Positions 43,638 through 50,754 of a DNA stretch of 64,000 bases are shown piece after piece. The stretch lies in contig SIBJ01000007.1 of assembly GCA_009695195.1 (NCBI GenBank), positions 1-64,000 on the forward strand, written 5' to 3'. The notes under the pieces were generated by a model. The model was not told where the DNA came from, searched no databases, and was given only the letters and a program-made list of their open reading frames with translations. Numbering within the stretch: the stretch's first letter is position 1; each line of letters opens with the position of its first letter. The position numbers were made by a program, and so were the translations under genes. The stretch comes from Pedosphaera sp. GTDB lineage: Bacteria > Verrucomicrobiota > Verrucomicrobiia > Limisphaerales > JADLHS01.

Positions 43638-44706
43638 GTTTTTCTCCGATGATCGCCTCGCTCGAAATGGCTTCCGCCACGGCCCGGGAGGCATTCAGGA
43701 CGTGGAATCCCCGTTGCACGATCAAACCGTGACGCCAGCCGAACATCGCGTAGCGCATCCCCGCTTCCGCGTGCGTCACCACCAGCGCGGCACCGTAGGC
43801 CTGGGGAAAAACCGTCCGGTGCAGCGCGCAATCTTCGCCGCTGAAAAAACTGCGCGCGAGCGGACACTCGCGCCGCGCTTCGGGGCCGCAATTGGGCGAA
43901 CACCAGAATTTCGCCGGGTGCGAATGAAACCAGCCGAGCATGATCTCGCGCCCGCCGCGCAGCCGGATCGCCGACTCCGCGGCCGTCCACGTCTCCGCCG
44001 TGAACGTGACCGCCGTCAACTCGGAGCGCGTGTGCTTCGCGGGAATCAAATCCGTCGCCTCCACGAACAAAACCTGATCGTCGGCGTCGCGACAGACGTG
44101 GCCGATGAGGACGCCGGCGGTTTCGTCCGCGCCGGCGGCGCGCGTGAGGGCCGCCGCGTCGTCGAGCACGCGTTGCGGCACGAACAACGGCACGTCCGCC
44201 GCGTGCGCCGGGCCGAACGGCGTCGCCTGCGCGAAGAGTTCGCGCGACGACGCCGTTTTCACGATGAGCGGCGACGCCACTTCCTCAATGGTGAACGCGC
44301 GCTTCGCTTTGGCCGGCTCGCTCCTTGGCGTCCGGAAGGCAACGACCGAATAATGGAACTCCTCGCGGGGTTGCAGGATTTTCTGCGCGACGAGGCCGCG
44401 GCTGGCCTGCTGGGCGGCGGCGCGAAAATACGTGAGCGGCAGGTTCACCGCCGTCGCGCCGTTCCCGTTTCCGCCCAGCACCACGCGCACGCTGCCGACG
44501 TGCGGTTCGCCGCGGGATTCTTCCCATGCCGGCTCGACGGTGACCTCGCCGGTGTTCGGCAGCGCGACGAGGTTGTGCGCGCGGAGCGCAGCGAAGCGCG
44601 CGCACTCGCACGCCGGCCCCCAATCCATCGCCGCCGGGAACTGCCCGAGACTCGTGTGGTCCGGGCGTTCCAGGTCGAGCGCGTATTGATATTCGTCGAG
44701 CGGCAT
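43618..44706 (-). CDS. JAB/JAMM metalloprotease (deubiquitinase-like)
   Basis: A 362-residue protein. The C-terminal half is a JAMM domain with the zinc ligands His261 and His263 in WFHSHP and Asp292 in SGED, and the catalytic Glu195 in DETAG. JAMM enzymes cleave ubiquitin-like tails or isopeptide bonds. Between HSHP and SxxD there is an unusual insertion of about 20 residues with Cys269, Cys273 and Cys281 plus Cys293 nearby, perhaps a second metal site. Residues 1-170 are an unrecognised domain. It sits between the ubiquitin-like gene and the ATPase gene, as an Rpn11-like role would require. Confidence 0.88.
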   Translation of the reverse strand: MPLDEYQYALDLERPDHTSLGQFPAAMDWGPACECARFAALRAHNLVALPNTGEVTVEPAWEESRGEPHVGSVRVVLGGNGNGATAVNLPLTYFRAAAQQASRGLVAQKILQPREEFHYSVVAFRTPRSEPAKAKRAFTIEEVASPLIVKTASSRELFAQATPFGPAHAADVPLFVPQRVLDDAAALTRAAGADETAGVLIGHVCRDADDQVLFVEATDLIPAKHTRSELTAVTFTAETWTAAESAIRLRGGREIMLGWFHSHPAKFWCSPNCGPEARRECPLARSFFSGEDCALHRTVFPQAYGAALVVTHAEAGMRYAMFGWRHGLIVQRGFHVLNASRAVAEAISSEAIIGEKHEEACD

Positions 44707-44733
44707 GGGTGGTTTTTGTTTGCGCGGATTGGT

Positions 44734-45018
44734 TTATTTGGCGCCGGCGTTGATCTCGGGCTGGAGCACGAGCCGGTCGTGGGGCATCAGCGTGTCGCCG
44801 ACGAGTTCGCTGGCGTGCAGATGACGACCGTCGCGGTCGAGCAACGCCTGATACGAGAGCGTGCGCCCGCCGTTGTCGTTGGCCGGCATGTTCATGCGCG
44901 GGAGCAAACCCTCGATGAGTTCGCCGATGGTCGCGTCGTTGGGTGCGTCTTTCACGTCCACCAGTTTCTGGCCGGTGACGTCCGAGACCCGGATGGGTAT
45001 TGTCAGTGCTTGGATCAT
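44734..45018 (-). CDS. Ubiquitin-like beta-grasp protein
   Basis: A 94-residue protein with the strand-helix-strand pattern of ubiquitin: IPIRVSDVTGQKLVDV (hairpin), TIGELIEGLLPRM (helix), TLSYQALLDRDGRHLHASELV and the final DRLVLQPEI strand. It ends INAGAK and has no Gly-Gly. If it is conjugated through the C terminus, trimming of the last two residues would leave Gly92. The start is the ATG after AAAGGAC; an earlier in-frame codon exists. It follows a 66-residue ORF with a 4-bp overlap and precedes the JAB gene by 27 bp. Confidence 0.8.
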   Translation of the reverse strand: MIQALTIPIRVSDVTGQKLVDVKDAPNDATIGELIEGLLPRMNMPANDNGGRTLSYQALLDRDGRHLHASELVGDTLMPHDRLVLQPEINAGAK

Positions 45019-45215
45019 GGTTTTGTCCTTTCGTGTTTTGGTTTGGTGAGGTCCGCGGTCCACCCGCGGACGGTGAGATAATCCTTGGCGAGCCTTTCCG
45101 ATTGCAGCGCGGCGAACGATTCGCCGGCGGCGCGGCCCGCGGCGGAAAGTGAAATGAAACCGGCGTCCAATTCCGCCGCCGTCGGAATTTCCGCCCAGAA
45201 AATTTCAAACAACAA
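45015..45215 (-). CDS. Small unknown protein of the ubiquitin-like operon
   Basis: A 66-residue frame starting with TTG three bases after the previous stop and ending in a 4-bp overlap with the ubiquitin-like gene. The sequence LFEIFWAEIPTAAELDAGFI and RAAGESFAALQSERLAK looks like two amphipathic helices with a basic tail. No family is recognised. The spacing is what one expects of a real operon member. It could instead be the frame-shifted end of the upstream gene. Confidence 0.5.
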   Translation of the reverse strand: MLFEIFWAEIPTAAELDAGFISLSAAGRAAGESFAALQSERLAKDYLTVRGWTADLTKPKHERTKP

Positions 45216-45218
45216 TTT

Positions 45219-45998
45219 TCACGAGTCCGAGTCCGCGCTCGCGCGAACGAACGGGGTCAGGTTGGTTATCTCCAGTGCCAACGCCGCCGCCGCCGTCCGG
45301 CTGAGCGAAGAAAACGAACTCAAATCCGCCAACTCAGCGACCACACGGACGCCGCCGCCAACCGAAGTCACTGTGGCTTGCAACGCGAGCGTGACCTCCA
45401 ACGCGACGGTCAACCGCCCGGAGGAGCGCCGCACGCAGCGCCAGCCGCTTTCTTCGCAAAGGTTTTCCAGTTCGGTGGCACGCTCGCCGGCGGGCGCCGG
45501 CGCCGGGCGCAAATCGTTTTGAGAGGTGTGGGCCGTTTCGGTTGTAGGGCACGACGTGAGGAGTGCTTCGCCCGAACGACTCGTTACCTCGTCGCCTACA
45601 ATCCTTGAAAACGCACCGCTACCGGTTCGCCCGACGGTCTGAAAAGTTTTCACCAGCGCGCACACGCGCGACTCCACGTCCAGTTCCTCCGTGAGCAGCA
45701 AGTCCGCGCGCAACTCCAGCGTCCGCCCGGTGGTCAACGCGAGTTTGATTTCCGCCGGCAACCCGGCGTTCTTGCGCACGGCGGCCCAAAGATTTCCGAA
45801 CATGGACGGACTCGTCGCCAACTCGTGTCCGGCGGCGAACCACAGCCATTCGCCGTCGAGTTGCACAATCAGCGGGTGACGCGCGCCGCTTGACATCGGC
45901 AGCGACCAGCGAACGGCGGAGCGACGCTCGAGTTTTGCCGATTCGCTCCGCAGCGCGCGCTCGACACTTTCAATCGAAGTTTCGGCGAGGTAGTTCAT
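45219..45998 (-). CDS. Unknown protein between E2 and UBL genes, with repeat insertion
   Basis: A 259-residue protein. The N-terminal part (residues 1-125) has alternating strands and helices (HPLIVQLDGEWLWFAAG, LTTGRTLELRADLLLTEELD) that recall small chaperone-like or YbjN-like folds, but I cannot assign it. Residues about 121-155 are encoded by a dispersed palindromic repeat (45537-45637) that reads through in frame. The rest is a second strand-rich segment (GRLTVALEVTLALQAT). It overlaps the E2 gene by 4 bp and is surely in the operon. It might be a modifier- or substrate-binding partner. Confidence 0.7.
   Translation of the reverse strand: MNYLAETSIESVERALRSESAKLERRSAVRWSLPMSSGARHPLIVQLDGEWLWFAAGHELATSPSMFGNLWAAVRKNAGLPAEIKLALTTGRTLELRADLLLTEELDVESRVCALVKTFQTVGRTGSGAFSRIVGDEVTSRSGEALLTSCPTTETAHTSQNDLRPAPAPAGERATELENLCEESGWRCVRRSSGRLTVALEVTLALQATVTSVGGGVRVVAELADLSSFSSLSRTAAAALALEITNLTPFVRASADSDS
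45537..45637. repeat. 101-bp dispersed repeat, copy B, inside a coding region
   Basis: Matches 16058-16157 over its whole length, apart from scattered substitutions. The translated peptide (IVGDEVTSRSGEALLTSC) equals what the other copy would give in the same frame. It replaces normal coding sequence in the unknown gene of the ubiquitin-like operon, so this family can enter genes without ending them. Confidence 0.88.
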
Positions 45999-46552
45999 TT
46001 GTTTTCCTCCACGGCGACGGGTTGAACTTCGAGCTTCAATTTGCGCCGGCGCAGCGGACGGCGATCAATCGGAAACCACGTCGGGTCCTGATGCCTTGCC
46101 CATTGCGCGGCGGCGTGATTGAGACCTTCGTCGCCGGTGTACTTCACCCGCCACGTGAACAGCTCGTAACAATTGTAGAGAATGTCCACGAGCCGCGTGC
46201 CCGGCGCGATGTGCGTGCAAATGAACGGAGCTTTGATGTTCGGATGCCACGGGCGCGGCGCCGGCCCGAAATAGGTGACGATGAGCGACTCATCCACGCG
46301 CCGCAGATAATCTTCCGGAAACCAGATGCCGACGACGAAGCGGTTGAACTCCGCGACTTCGCCCGCGTCGTTCTGCACCAGGCCACGACAAATAAATTCG
46401 GCGATGTAGCGGTCGGACAGATGACCGTTCTGCGGCATCAATTTCAGGATGTCGCTCTCCGCCGCCAAGGCCATGCCTTCCTGATATTGCCGCCCGAGGA
46501 ATTCCCCGAAGATGCGGTCGGTCGGCGGCGATAAATTGATTTCGGCGTTCAT
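45995..46552 (-). CDS. E2-like ubiquitin-conjugating protein
   Basis: A 185-residue protein with a UBC-type core. Strands around EFNRFVVGIWFPEDYL and ESLIVTYFGPAP lead to WHPNIKAPFICTHI, where His103-Pro104-Asn105 and Cys112 reproduce the E2 HPN...C active-site pattern with one residue less between Asn and Cys than in eukaryotic E2s. A helical tail follows (LVDILYNCYELF), then a basic C terminus. It would accept the ubiquitin-like protein from the E1 as a thioester. Its start overlaps the E1 stop by 4 bp and its stop overlaps the next gene by 4 bp. Confidence 0.85.
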   Translation of the reverse strand: MNAEINLSPPTDRIFGEFLGRQYQEGMALAAESDILKLMPQNGHLSDRYIAEFICRGLVQNDAGEVAEFNRFVVGIWFPEDYLRRVDESLIVTYFGPAPRPWHPNIKAPFICTHIAPGTRLVDILYNCYELFTWRVKYTGDEGLNHAAAQWARHQDPTWFPIDRRPLRRRKLKLEVQPVAVEENK

Positions 46553-47667
46553 GTGTTCACCAATTCAAAGGCGATGCGGCTGTTTTCGCGGTTTGTAAAA
46601 ATCACATCGCCGGCGACGAGGCCGAGTTCGGACAGCGGTTTCGCGAGTTCCGGCGGCGTCAGCGTCCGCTCGCACAACGACGGAAGCGACACGAAGCCGA
46701 CGGGCTGCATCGTTCCATTGCAACGGCGACAAGCGCGATCCTTCGCCGCCGTGCGGCCCGCGAGCGCGAGCACCGCCTGCTCCGCGCCGCACACGCAGCG
46801 CCACTGGCGCTCGAAGGGTTTGCCGTCAAGGTGGAGCCGGACTTCCTCCGCGCCGTCGATTTCTTTTTGGACGGCGGCGAACAGTTCGCGCAGCGGGAAA
46901 TTGCCCGGCTCACATCGCACCGGCTGAAGCTGAAACGTGCGATGGTCGAATTTGCATTTCGGATTCCGGCGAAAGGACATCGAATGCAACTGGTGCGAAC
47001 CGGCGGCGAGGGTGATTTGTTTTCCGACGGCGGCGGATTTCAAATCGCCGGACAAAATTTTCTCGACCTCGATGGCTTGCAGCGATGCGGCCAGGCTCCC
47101 GAGCGAAGCCGGCGCGTGCGTTGGCGCGGCGCTGCCGTGCGGCTGACAGGGCTGTTTCACTTCCATCGTTTCGTAGTCGCGCTTGCTCCACGCGCACTCA
47201 TAGCAGGGCTGGTCGTCGCCCGGCAGATAAACATTCACACGCGCCAACCGGCCCTCCGCCGCCACGCCAGCGTCCACCCACGGAACATTCAATCGCCACG
47301 CGGGCTGGCTGACGTGTTGGCGACCCCACTTTGAATCCACGCACGCCGCGATCACGTCGGCGCGCAAACGCGCGAGGGGAACGTCTTCCACCGCGGCGTG
47401 GATCGCTTCGACTTGCAACGCAGGATTGATCTGACCCGCGCGCTCGGCCTGGACCAAAACTTTCGGGCGGCCCACGTCGCTTGGAAGTACCGCCTGGCCG
47501 CGCAGATTGGATTCGTCGTAGGCGTCGTGGTCCACGAGCGTCAACCGGTTCACGAATTCCAGGCGCGCGAGCAGTTCGACCAGCGGCGAGCCGATGTTGC
47601 CGAGGCCGACCACGACGACGTGTTTGCCGGCGGCGGCGTTCGGAGAAATGTTTTCGTTCGTTTCCAT
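46549..47667 (-). CDS. E1-like (ThiF/MoeB-type) adenylating enzyme
   Basis: A 372-residue protein. The ATP-binding Rossmann motif GLGNIG (residues 21-26) is followed by VDHDAYDESNLRGQ, with Arg56, Lys69 and Asp111 at the expected adenylation positions. Structural zinc is likely held by CYEC (155-158) and the NPKC / His242 region. Cys174 in VKQPCQPHG is a candidate catalytic cysteine. The tail holds an extra CVC...CRRC zinc ribbon (291-316) and a domain ending GDVIFTNRENS. It would activate the ubiquitin-like protein and pass it to the E2 gene product encoded next, with a 4-bp overlap. Confidence 0.9.
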   Translation of the reverse strand: METNENISPNAAAGKHVVVVGLGNIGSPLVELLARLEFVNRLTLVDHDAYDESNLRGQAVLPSDVGRPKVLVQAERAGQINPALQVEAIHAAVEDVPLARLRADVIAACVDSKWGRQHVSQPAWRLNVPWVDAGVAAEGRLARVNVYLPGDDQPCYECAWSKRDYETMEVKQPCQPHGSAAPTHAPASLGSLAASLQAIEVEKILSGDLKSAAVGKQITLAAGSHQLHSMSFRRNPKCKFDHRTFQLQPVRCEPGNFPLRELFAAVQKEIDGAEEVRLHLDGKPFERQWRCVCGAEQAVLALAGRTAAKDRACRRCNGTMQPVGFVSLPSLCERTLTPPELAKPLSELGLVAGDVIFTNRENSRIAFELVNT

Positions 47668-47668
47668 T

Positions 47669-48202
47669 TCAAAGTTCCTCCGGCGTCCAGCGCAGGCCGG
47701 TGTCGAACGCGGTGGGTTGATCGCACAACGGACAGGTCGGGCCGTAAGTCCAGCAGGGCTTGGCTTCCGATTGTTCGCACCAATGCCCGCAGCCAGGGCA
47801 CCGCACCGCGGGGGTTCCGGACTGAATTGGTTGTCTGCAACGGGCGCAGAACACCGGATGTTCGCCCGCCGTGAACGGCTCGACCTTCGCGAGTTCTTCC
47901 GTGGAGAAATAAAACCGCGTCCGGCCCGCGATCAAAATCTCGTCGCGGTCGCGCAACACGCGCAGGCCGCCGGCGAGCGGCTGACCGTTGACCCAGACGT
48001 GGGCTTCCGCCGCGCCGAGCAACGCCCAGAGCGGCGGCAATTCTCCGCGCGCATAACAGCCAAGCACCGCCGGCCCGTCCGCCGCCGCCAGCGCCGCGAG
48101 CGTGCGCACCGGCATTTCGGGATGCGCGCCGAGCACGGCGTGGCTGCCGCTCAACGGCTGCCGGACCCACTTCGTCCCGTCAATTTGCCAAAGGCTGGCC
48201 AT
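47669..48202 (-). CDS. FHA-RING protein, predicted E3
   Basis: A 177-residue protein. Residues about 10-105 look like a forkhead-associated domain (PLAGGLRVLRDRDEILIAGR and AHVWVNGQPL are typical strands), which binds phosphothreonine peptides. Residues about 119-160 are a RING-like double zinc site: CARC (119-122), CPGCGHWC (135-142) and CPLC (157-160), with Cys150 as a further ligand. Prokaryotic RING families of this kind occur with E1, E2 and JAB genes and are predicted E3 ligases. The start is ATG 48202; a TTG 11 codons upstream is open. The E1 gene starts one base after its stop. Confidence 0.82.
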   Translation of the reverse strand: MASLWQIDGTKWVRQPLSGSHAVLGAHPEMPVRTLAALAAADGPAVLGCYARGELPPLWALLGAAEAHVWVNGQPLAGGLRVLRDRDEILIAGRTRFYFSTEELAKVEPFTAGEHPVFCARCRQPIQSGTPAVRCPGCGHWCEQSEAKPCWTYGPTCPLCDQPTAFDTGLRWTPEEL

Positions 48203-48366
48203 AATTTTTTTGTCGCGCGCCGGGTTTGGTTTCAACGGCGCTGTGTGACGCGCGCGATAATCGCATGACTCCGGTGAAAAAAATCCTGAGCCGCAACGCT
48301 CACAGAAATCGGATGCGCCGCTCGTGCGGAAATTGTGGGGCCGGGTGGCATTTTATTTTTCATCGC

Positions 48367-48984
48367 TCACAACGGCTCTTGCCCCTTCACAGGCGCGCGC
48401 CGCTGCGCGAACCGCAATCCCAACTGCTGGTGCGTGTGCACAAAAAAGGGGTTCACGCCGGCGGCGGCGAGGGCGGCGCGTAAACGCCACACGAGTTCAT
48501 GCAGCGCGTGGCGCGAGAACGGGCGGCCCATCCGCGCCTGCATCACGCGGCTGACTTCCGCGTGTGGTTTCCACCGGATGAGTTTTCCGCCGTCGGTGGC
48601 CCCGTCGAGCAACAGCGTTTCCAGAAACGCCGCGAGGGTCGGCGACAGGCGAAATTCCTTTCCGCTGTTCACCCGCACCATCGCCGCGCCACGGGCGAGC
48701 GGACGCACCTCCAGTTTTTCCGCGCCCTCTTCGCCGGCAATTTCAAGAATGGCCTCGCTTTCCGAGGACGCAGGGCGCGGCTTTGCCGGGATGACCGGCA
48801 CGACCGTGAGCTTGCTACAGGCGTGCGGGATGGAGTGTTCCAGCGCGAGGAGGTCTTGCAGCAAAGCGTCCGCGCGTTCCTCGCTTTGAGCCAGGGCGTC
48901 GCGTAATTTTACCAATTCGACCTTCAACCGGCGCAAGGCCGCCCGCAGGTTGCCTTCGTTCTCGTTTCCGCTCTGGTCGGCCAT
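48367..48984 (-). CDS. Coiled-coil/winged-helix protein
   Basis: A 205-residue protein. The first 55 residues form a coiled coil (LRAALRRLKVELVKLRDALAQ and SEERADALLQDLLALEH). The C-terminal 85 residues resemble the winged helix of OmpR-type regulators: SPTLAAFLETLLLDG, HALHELVWRLRAALAAAG and a final VHTHQQLGLRFAQRR, like the TxxGxGYRF ending of that family. No receiver domain is present. It probably binds DNA and may control the operon, which continues 164 bp downstream on the same strand. Confidence 0.65.
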   Translation of the reverse strand: MADQSGNENEGNLRAALRRLKVELVKLRDALAQSEERADALLQDLLALEHSIPHACSKLTVVPVIPAKPRPASSESEAILEIAGEEGAEKLEVRPLARGAAMVRVNSGKEFRLSPTLAAFLETLLLDGATDGGKLIRWKPHAEVSRVMQARMGRPFSRHALHELVWRLRAALAAAGVNPFFVHTHQQLGLRFAQRRAPVKGQEPL

Positions 48985-48991
48985 AACAAAA

Positions 48992-49129
48992 TCATTTTTG
49001 GGTTTCGCACGTGAATGGGTTGATGCGATTCACGCCGGGCAAGTTAAGCGCGACGACGGCGCGCAAAACCGTTGCATCCACAGCCGGGCTGACTGGCGGG
49101 ACAGAAATCATTTTGAAGTTTCGTGGCAT
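48992..49129 (-). CDS. Small ORF in the operon leader (45 residues)
   Basis: Frame starting MPRNFKMISVPPVSPAV, ending RINPFTCETQK. It begins two bases after the stop of the 62-residue ORF and ends seven bases before the coiled-coil/winged-helix gene, which is the spacing of coupled genes. There is no homology or motif I recognise and no clear ribosome-binding site, so the call rests on layout alone. Confidence 0.35.
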   Translation of the reverse strand: MPRNFKMISVPPVSPAVDATVLRAVVALNLPGVNRINPFTCETQK

Positions 49130-49131
49130 GT

Positions 49132-49320
49132 TCAGTTTGATCCCGGTGGTTTCGCCCGTAGCTCGCGGAGCACGCCGCGCAGATGCCAGCGAAAATTCTT
49201 CCGGCTCCTCGCCAGCGTGCTCAAATGCAGCACCACGCGCCCGCCGCGATGGGCGGCGAGCCGGAGGCCGAGGCGTTGAAAGTGTGGTGAGAGGAAGGGG
49301 CGGCGGGATTTGCATGGCAT
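49132..49320 (-). CDS. Small basic protein at the head of the operon (62 residues)
   Basis: Frame starting MPCKSRRPFLSPHFQRLGL, rich in Arg (about one residue in five), ending RAKPPGSN. The ATG is preceded by AAAAAGGAACCGAC, a good ribosome-binding site. The stop is two bases before the next small start codon. It could be a nucleic-acid-binding peptide. The first likely gene of the long minus-strand train, it faces the divergent HTH-type gene across about 300 bases. Confidence 0.45.
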   Translation of the reverse strand: MPCKSRRPFLSPHFQRLGLRLAAHRGGRVVLHLSTLARSRKNFRWHLRGVLRELRAKPPGSN

Positions 49321-49517
49321 GTCGGTTCCTTTTTGAACGGGAAGTGAAGACGGGAGGGCGCGGCGCACCGCCGCCGGGTTGGTGGCCGGCGGGGGCGGCG
49401 GAGTCTGGATGGTTGCGCGCGTCGTCATTGAAAACGCCGCCAATTTACCATGCGTCGTTCGCGCGCGTCCCGGCCAGTCGTCGTTGATTTTGGTTTGCGG
49501 ACGGGCAGTCACCGTCG

Positions 49518-49579
49518 GTGCACGAGCAAAAATTGTCCGCCGGTCAGCACTCACTGCCCGTGCGCGAGCAAAAATTGTC
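49518..49579. promoter_or_regulatory. Paired 20-bp direct repeats, candidate operators
   Basis: GTGCACGAGCAAAAATTGTC at 49518-49537 recurs as GTGCGCGAGCAAAAATTGTC at 49560-49579, one mismatch in 20, with a period of 42 bases (four helical turns). Weaker similarity continues about 12 bases upstream of each copy (CAGTCACCGTC and CACTCACTGCC). They lie in the roughly 300-base divergent gap between the small basic ORF and the HTH-type gene, where a regulator of both would bind. No firm -35/-10 pair was found. Confidence 0.65.
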
Positions 49580-49626
49580 AGTAATACAATCTTGCCAACT
49601 TTCACGTGTCGTGTCGGAATGCCTTC

Positions 49627-50721
49627 ATGTTCACCAAACCTCCATTCCGCATTTTCACCCTCGTCGCGAAGGCGGTTAAGCTCGAGGGCAGCATCTACGC
49701 GCTCGCGCAGGCCATCGAAGCGGCCAACCAGGAAGTTGACTCCGGCCTCCGGATCACACGCAGCATGATCAAAAAAATTCTCGACCATAATGAGAGTGTG
49801 GGATTCACCTGGGACAACCTCACGGCGCTGAACAATTATTTCCGGAAGCAGGGCGACAGTTTGCAACGGTTGCCCATCCTCGAAACGGCCGGCGTCCTGG
49901 AGGTGTTGGTGGAAGCCGAGAAACTCGTGTTCATGTACGGTGCCAAAGGCCGGCGCCGAGAACAACGCACCGATTTGAGCTGGTGGGATCACGAATCTTT
50001 TTCGCAGATCCAAGTGGGGGCGGCCCGCCTTGGCCGGAACCAAATGTCGTCCAATGCCCCGGTCCTGTGGCACAACCCCGCGACGCTCAAAGCCATCCAG
50101 GGCGAGAATTGGTTTCAGGTCATTGCGGAAGACCAGGCCTCGGTGGTTTCCATTGGCTCACCCCTGGCCGCCTTGAGCAGCGAGATCATGCTCGCGCGCA
50201 TGTTCGGCGTGGAGCCGTTTGTGCCGCCGCACGTCACCAGTGTCCGGCCCCTGCCGTTTTTCTTCGTGTGGCGACCGGATCTGGCGGGCAATTTCCGCAG
50301 CGCCTTCGGCCTGACCTGGCGCGACCTGGAAGCCGACTATCCCGAGCTGGCGAAACGCAACAAGTTCAACAAGTCGTCCGCCTTCGTGCTCGATGGCAAG
50401 GCGCATGAATCGCCGACCCGCGCCACCGAATGGACCATGCACGGCATCATCGCGGCGCAACGCCGCGCGGCGGGCAACGTCTGGCTCGTGGTGTCCGGGC
50501 TGGCCGGGCCGGCGACTTTCGGGACGGCGACGATGGTCAAAAAGCTCGCCGAAGAATTGCCGTGGTCCTCCGGTTCTGCCTCGAAAGTGCTCTGGGTGCC
50601 CGTCAAGGTGAAGATCGAAGCCGGCAAGGCGCGGTCCGACGATGAAGGCGACATCCGCCAGGTCAAGGGTTCTGAATTCGACGGCCCCCCGCGCATGTGG
50701 CCGGAGCCGGTGGCGAGGTAA
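49627..50721 (+). CDS. HTH-type regulator-like protein with unknown C-terminal domain
   Basis: A 364-residue protein divergent from the ubiquitin-like operon. Residues about 18-80 resemble a Cro/C1-type helix-turn-helix: YALAQAIEAANQ, LRITRSMIKKILDHN and WDNLTALNNYFRKQG. The rest is alpha/beta with VVSIGSPLAALSSEIMLARM and WLVVSGLAGPATFGTATMV, which look like ligand- or nucleotide-binding loops, but I do not recognise the fold. It may be a sensor-regulator acting at the 49518-49579 repeats. The start is the ATG before FTKPPFRIF; an earlier ATG seven codons upstream is possible. Confidence 0.65.
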   Translation: MFTKPPFRIFTLVAKAVKLEGSIYALAQAIEAANQEVDSGLRITRSMIKKILDHNESVGFTWDNLTALNNYFRKQGDSLQRLPILETAGVLEVLVEAEKLVFMYGAKGRRREQRTDLSWWDHESFSQIQVGAARLGRNQMSSNAPVLWHNPATLKAIQGENWFQVIAEDQASVVSIGSPLAALSSEIMLARMFGVEPFVPPHVTSVRPLPFFFVWRPDLAGNFRSAFGLTWRDLEADYPELAKRNKFNKSSAFVLDGKAHESPTRATEWTMHGIIAAQRRAAGNVWLVVSGLAGPATFGTATMVKKLAEELPWSSGSASKVLWVPVKVKIEAGKARSDDEGDIRQVKGSEFDGPPRMWPEPVAR

Positions 50722-50754
50722 AGTCGGTGGTCGGCAATAACACATGAACCACGT

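Noticed and set aside
45219..45998. Proteasome alpha or beta subunit
   Set aside because: Length is similar to 20S subunits, but there is no N-terminal nucleophile threonine, no propeptide and no Ntn-hydrolase pattern.
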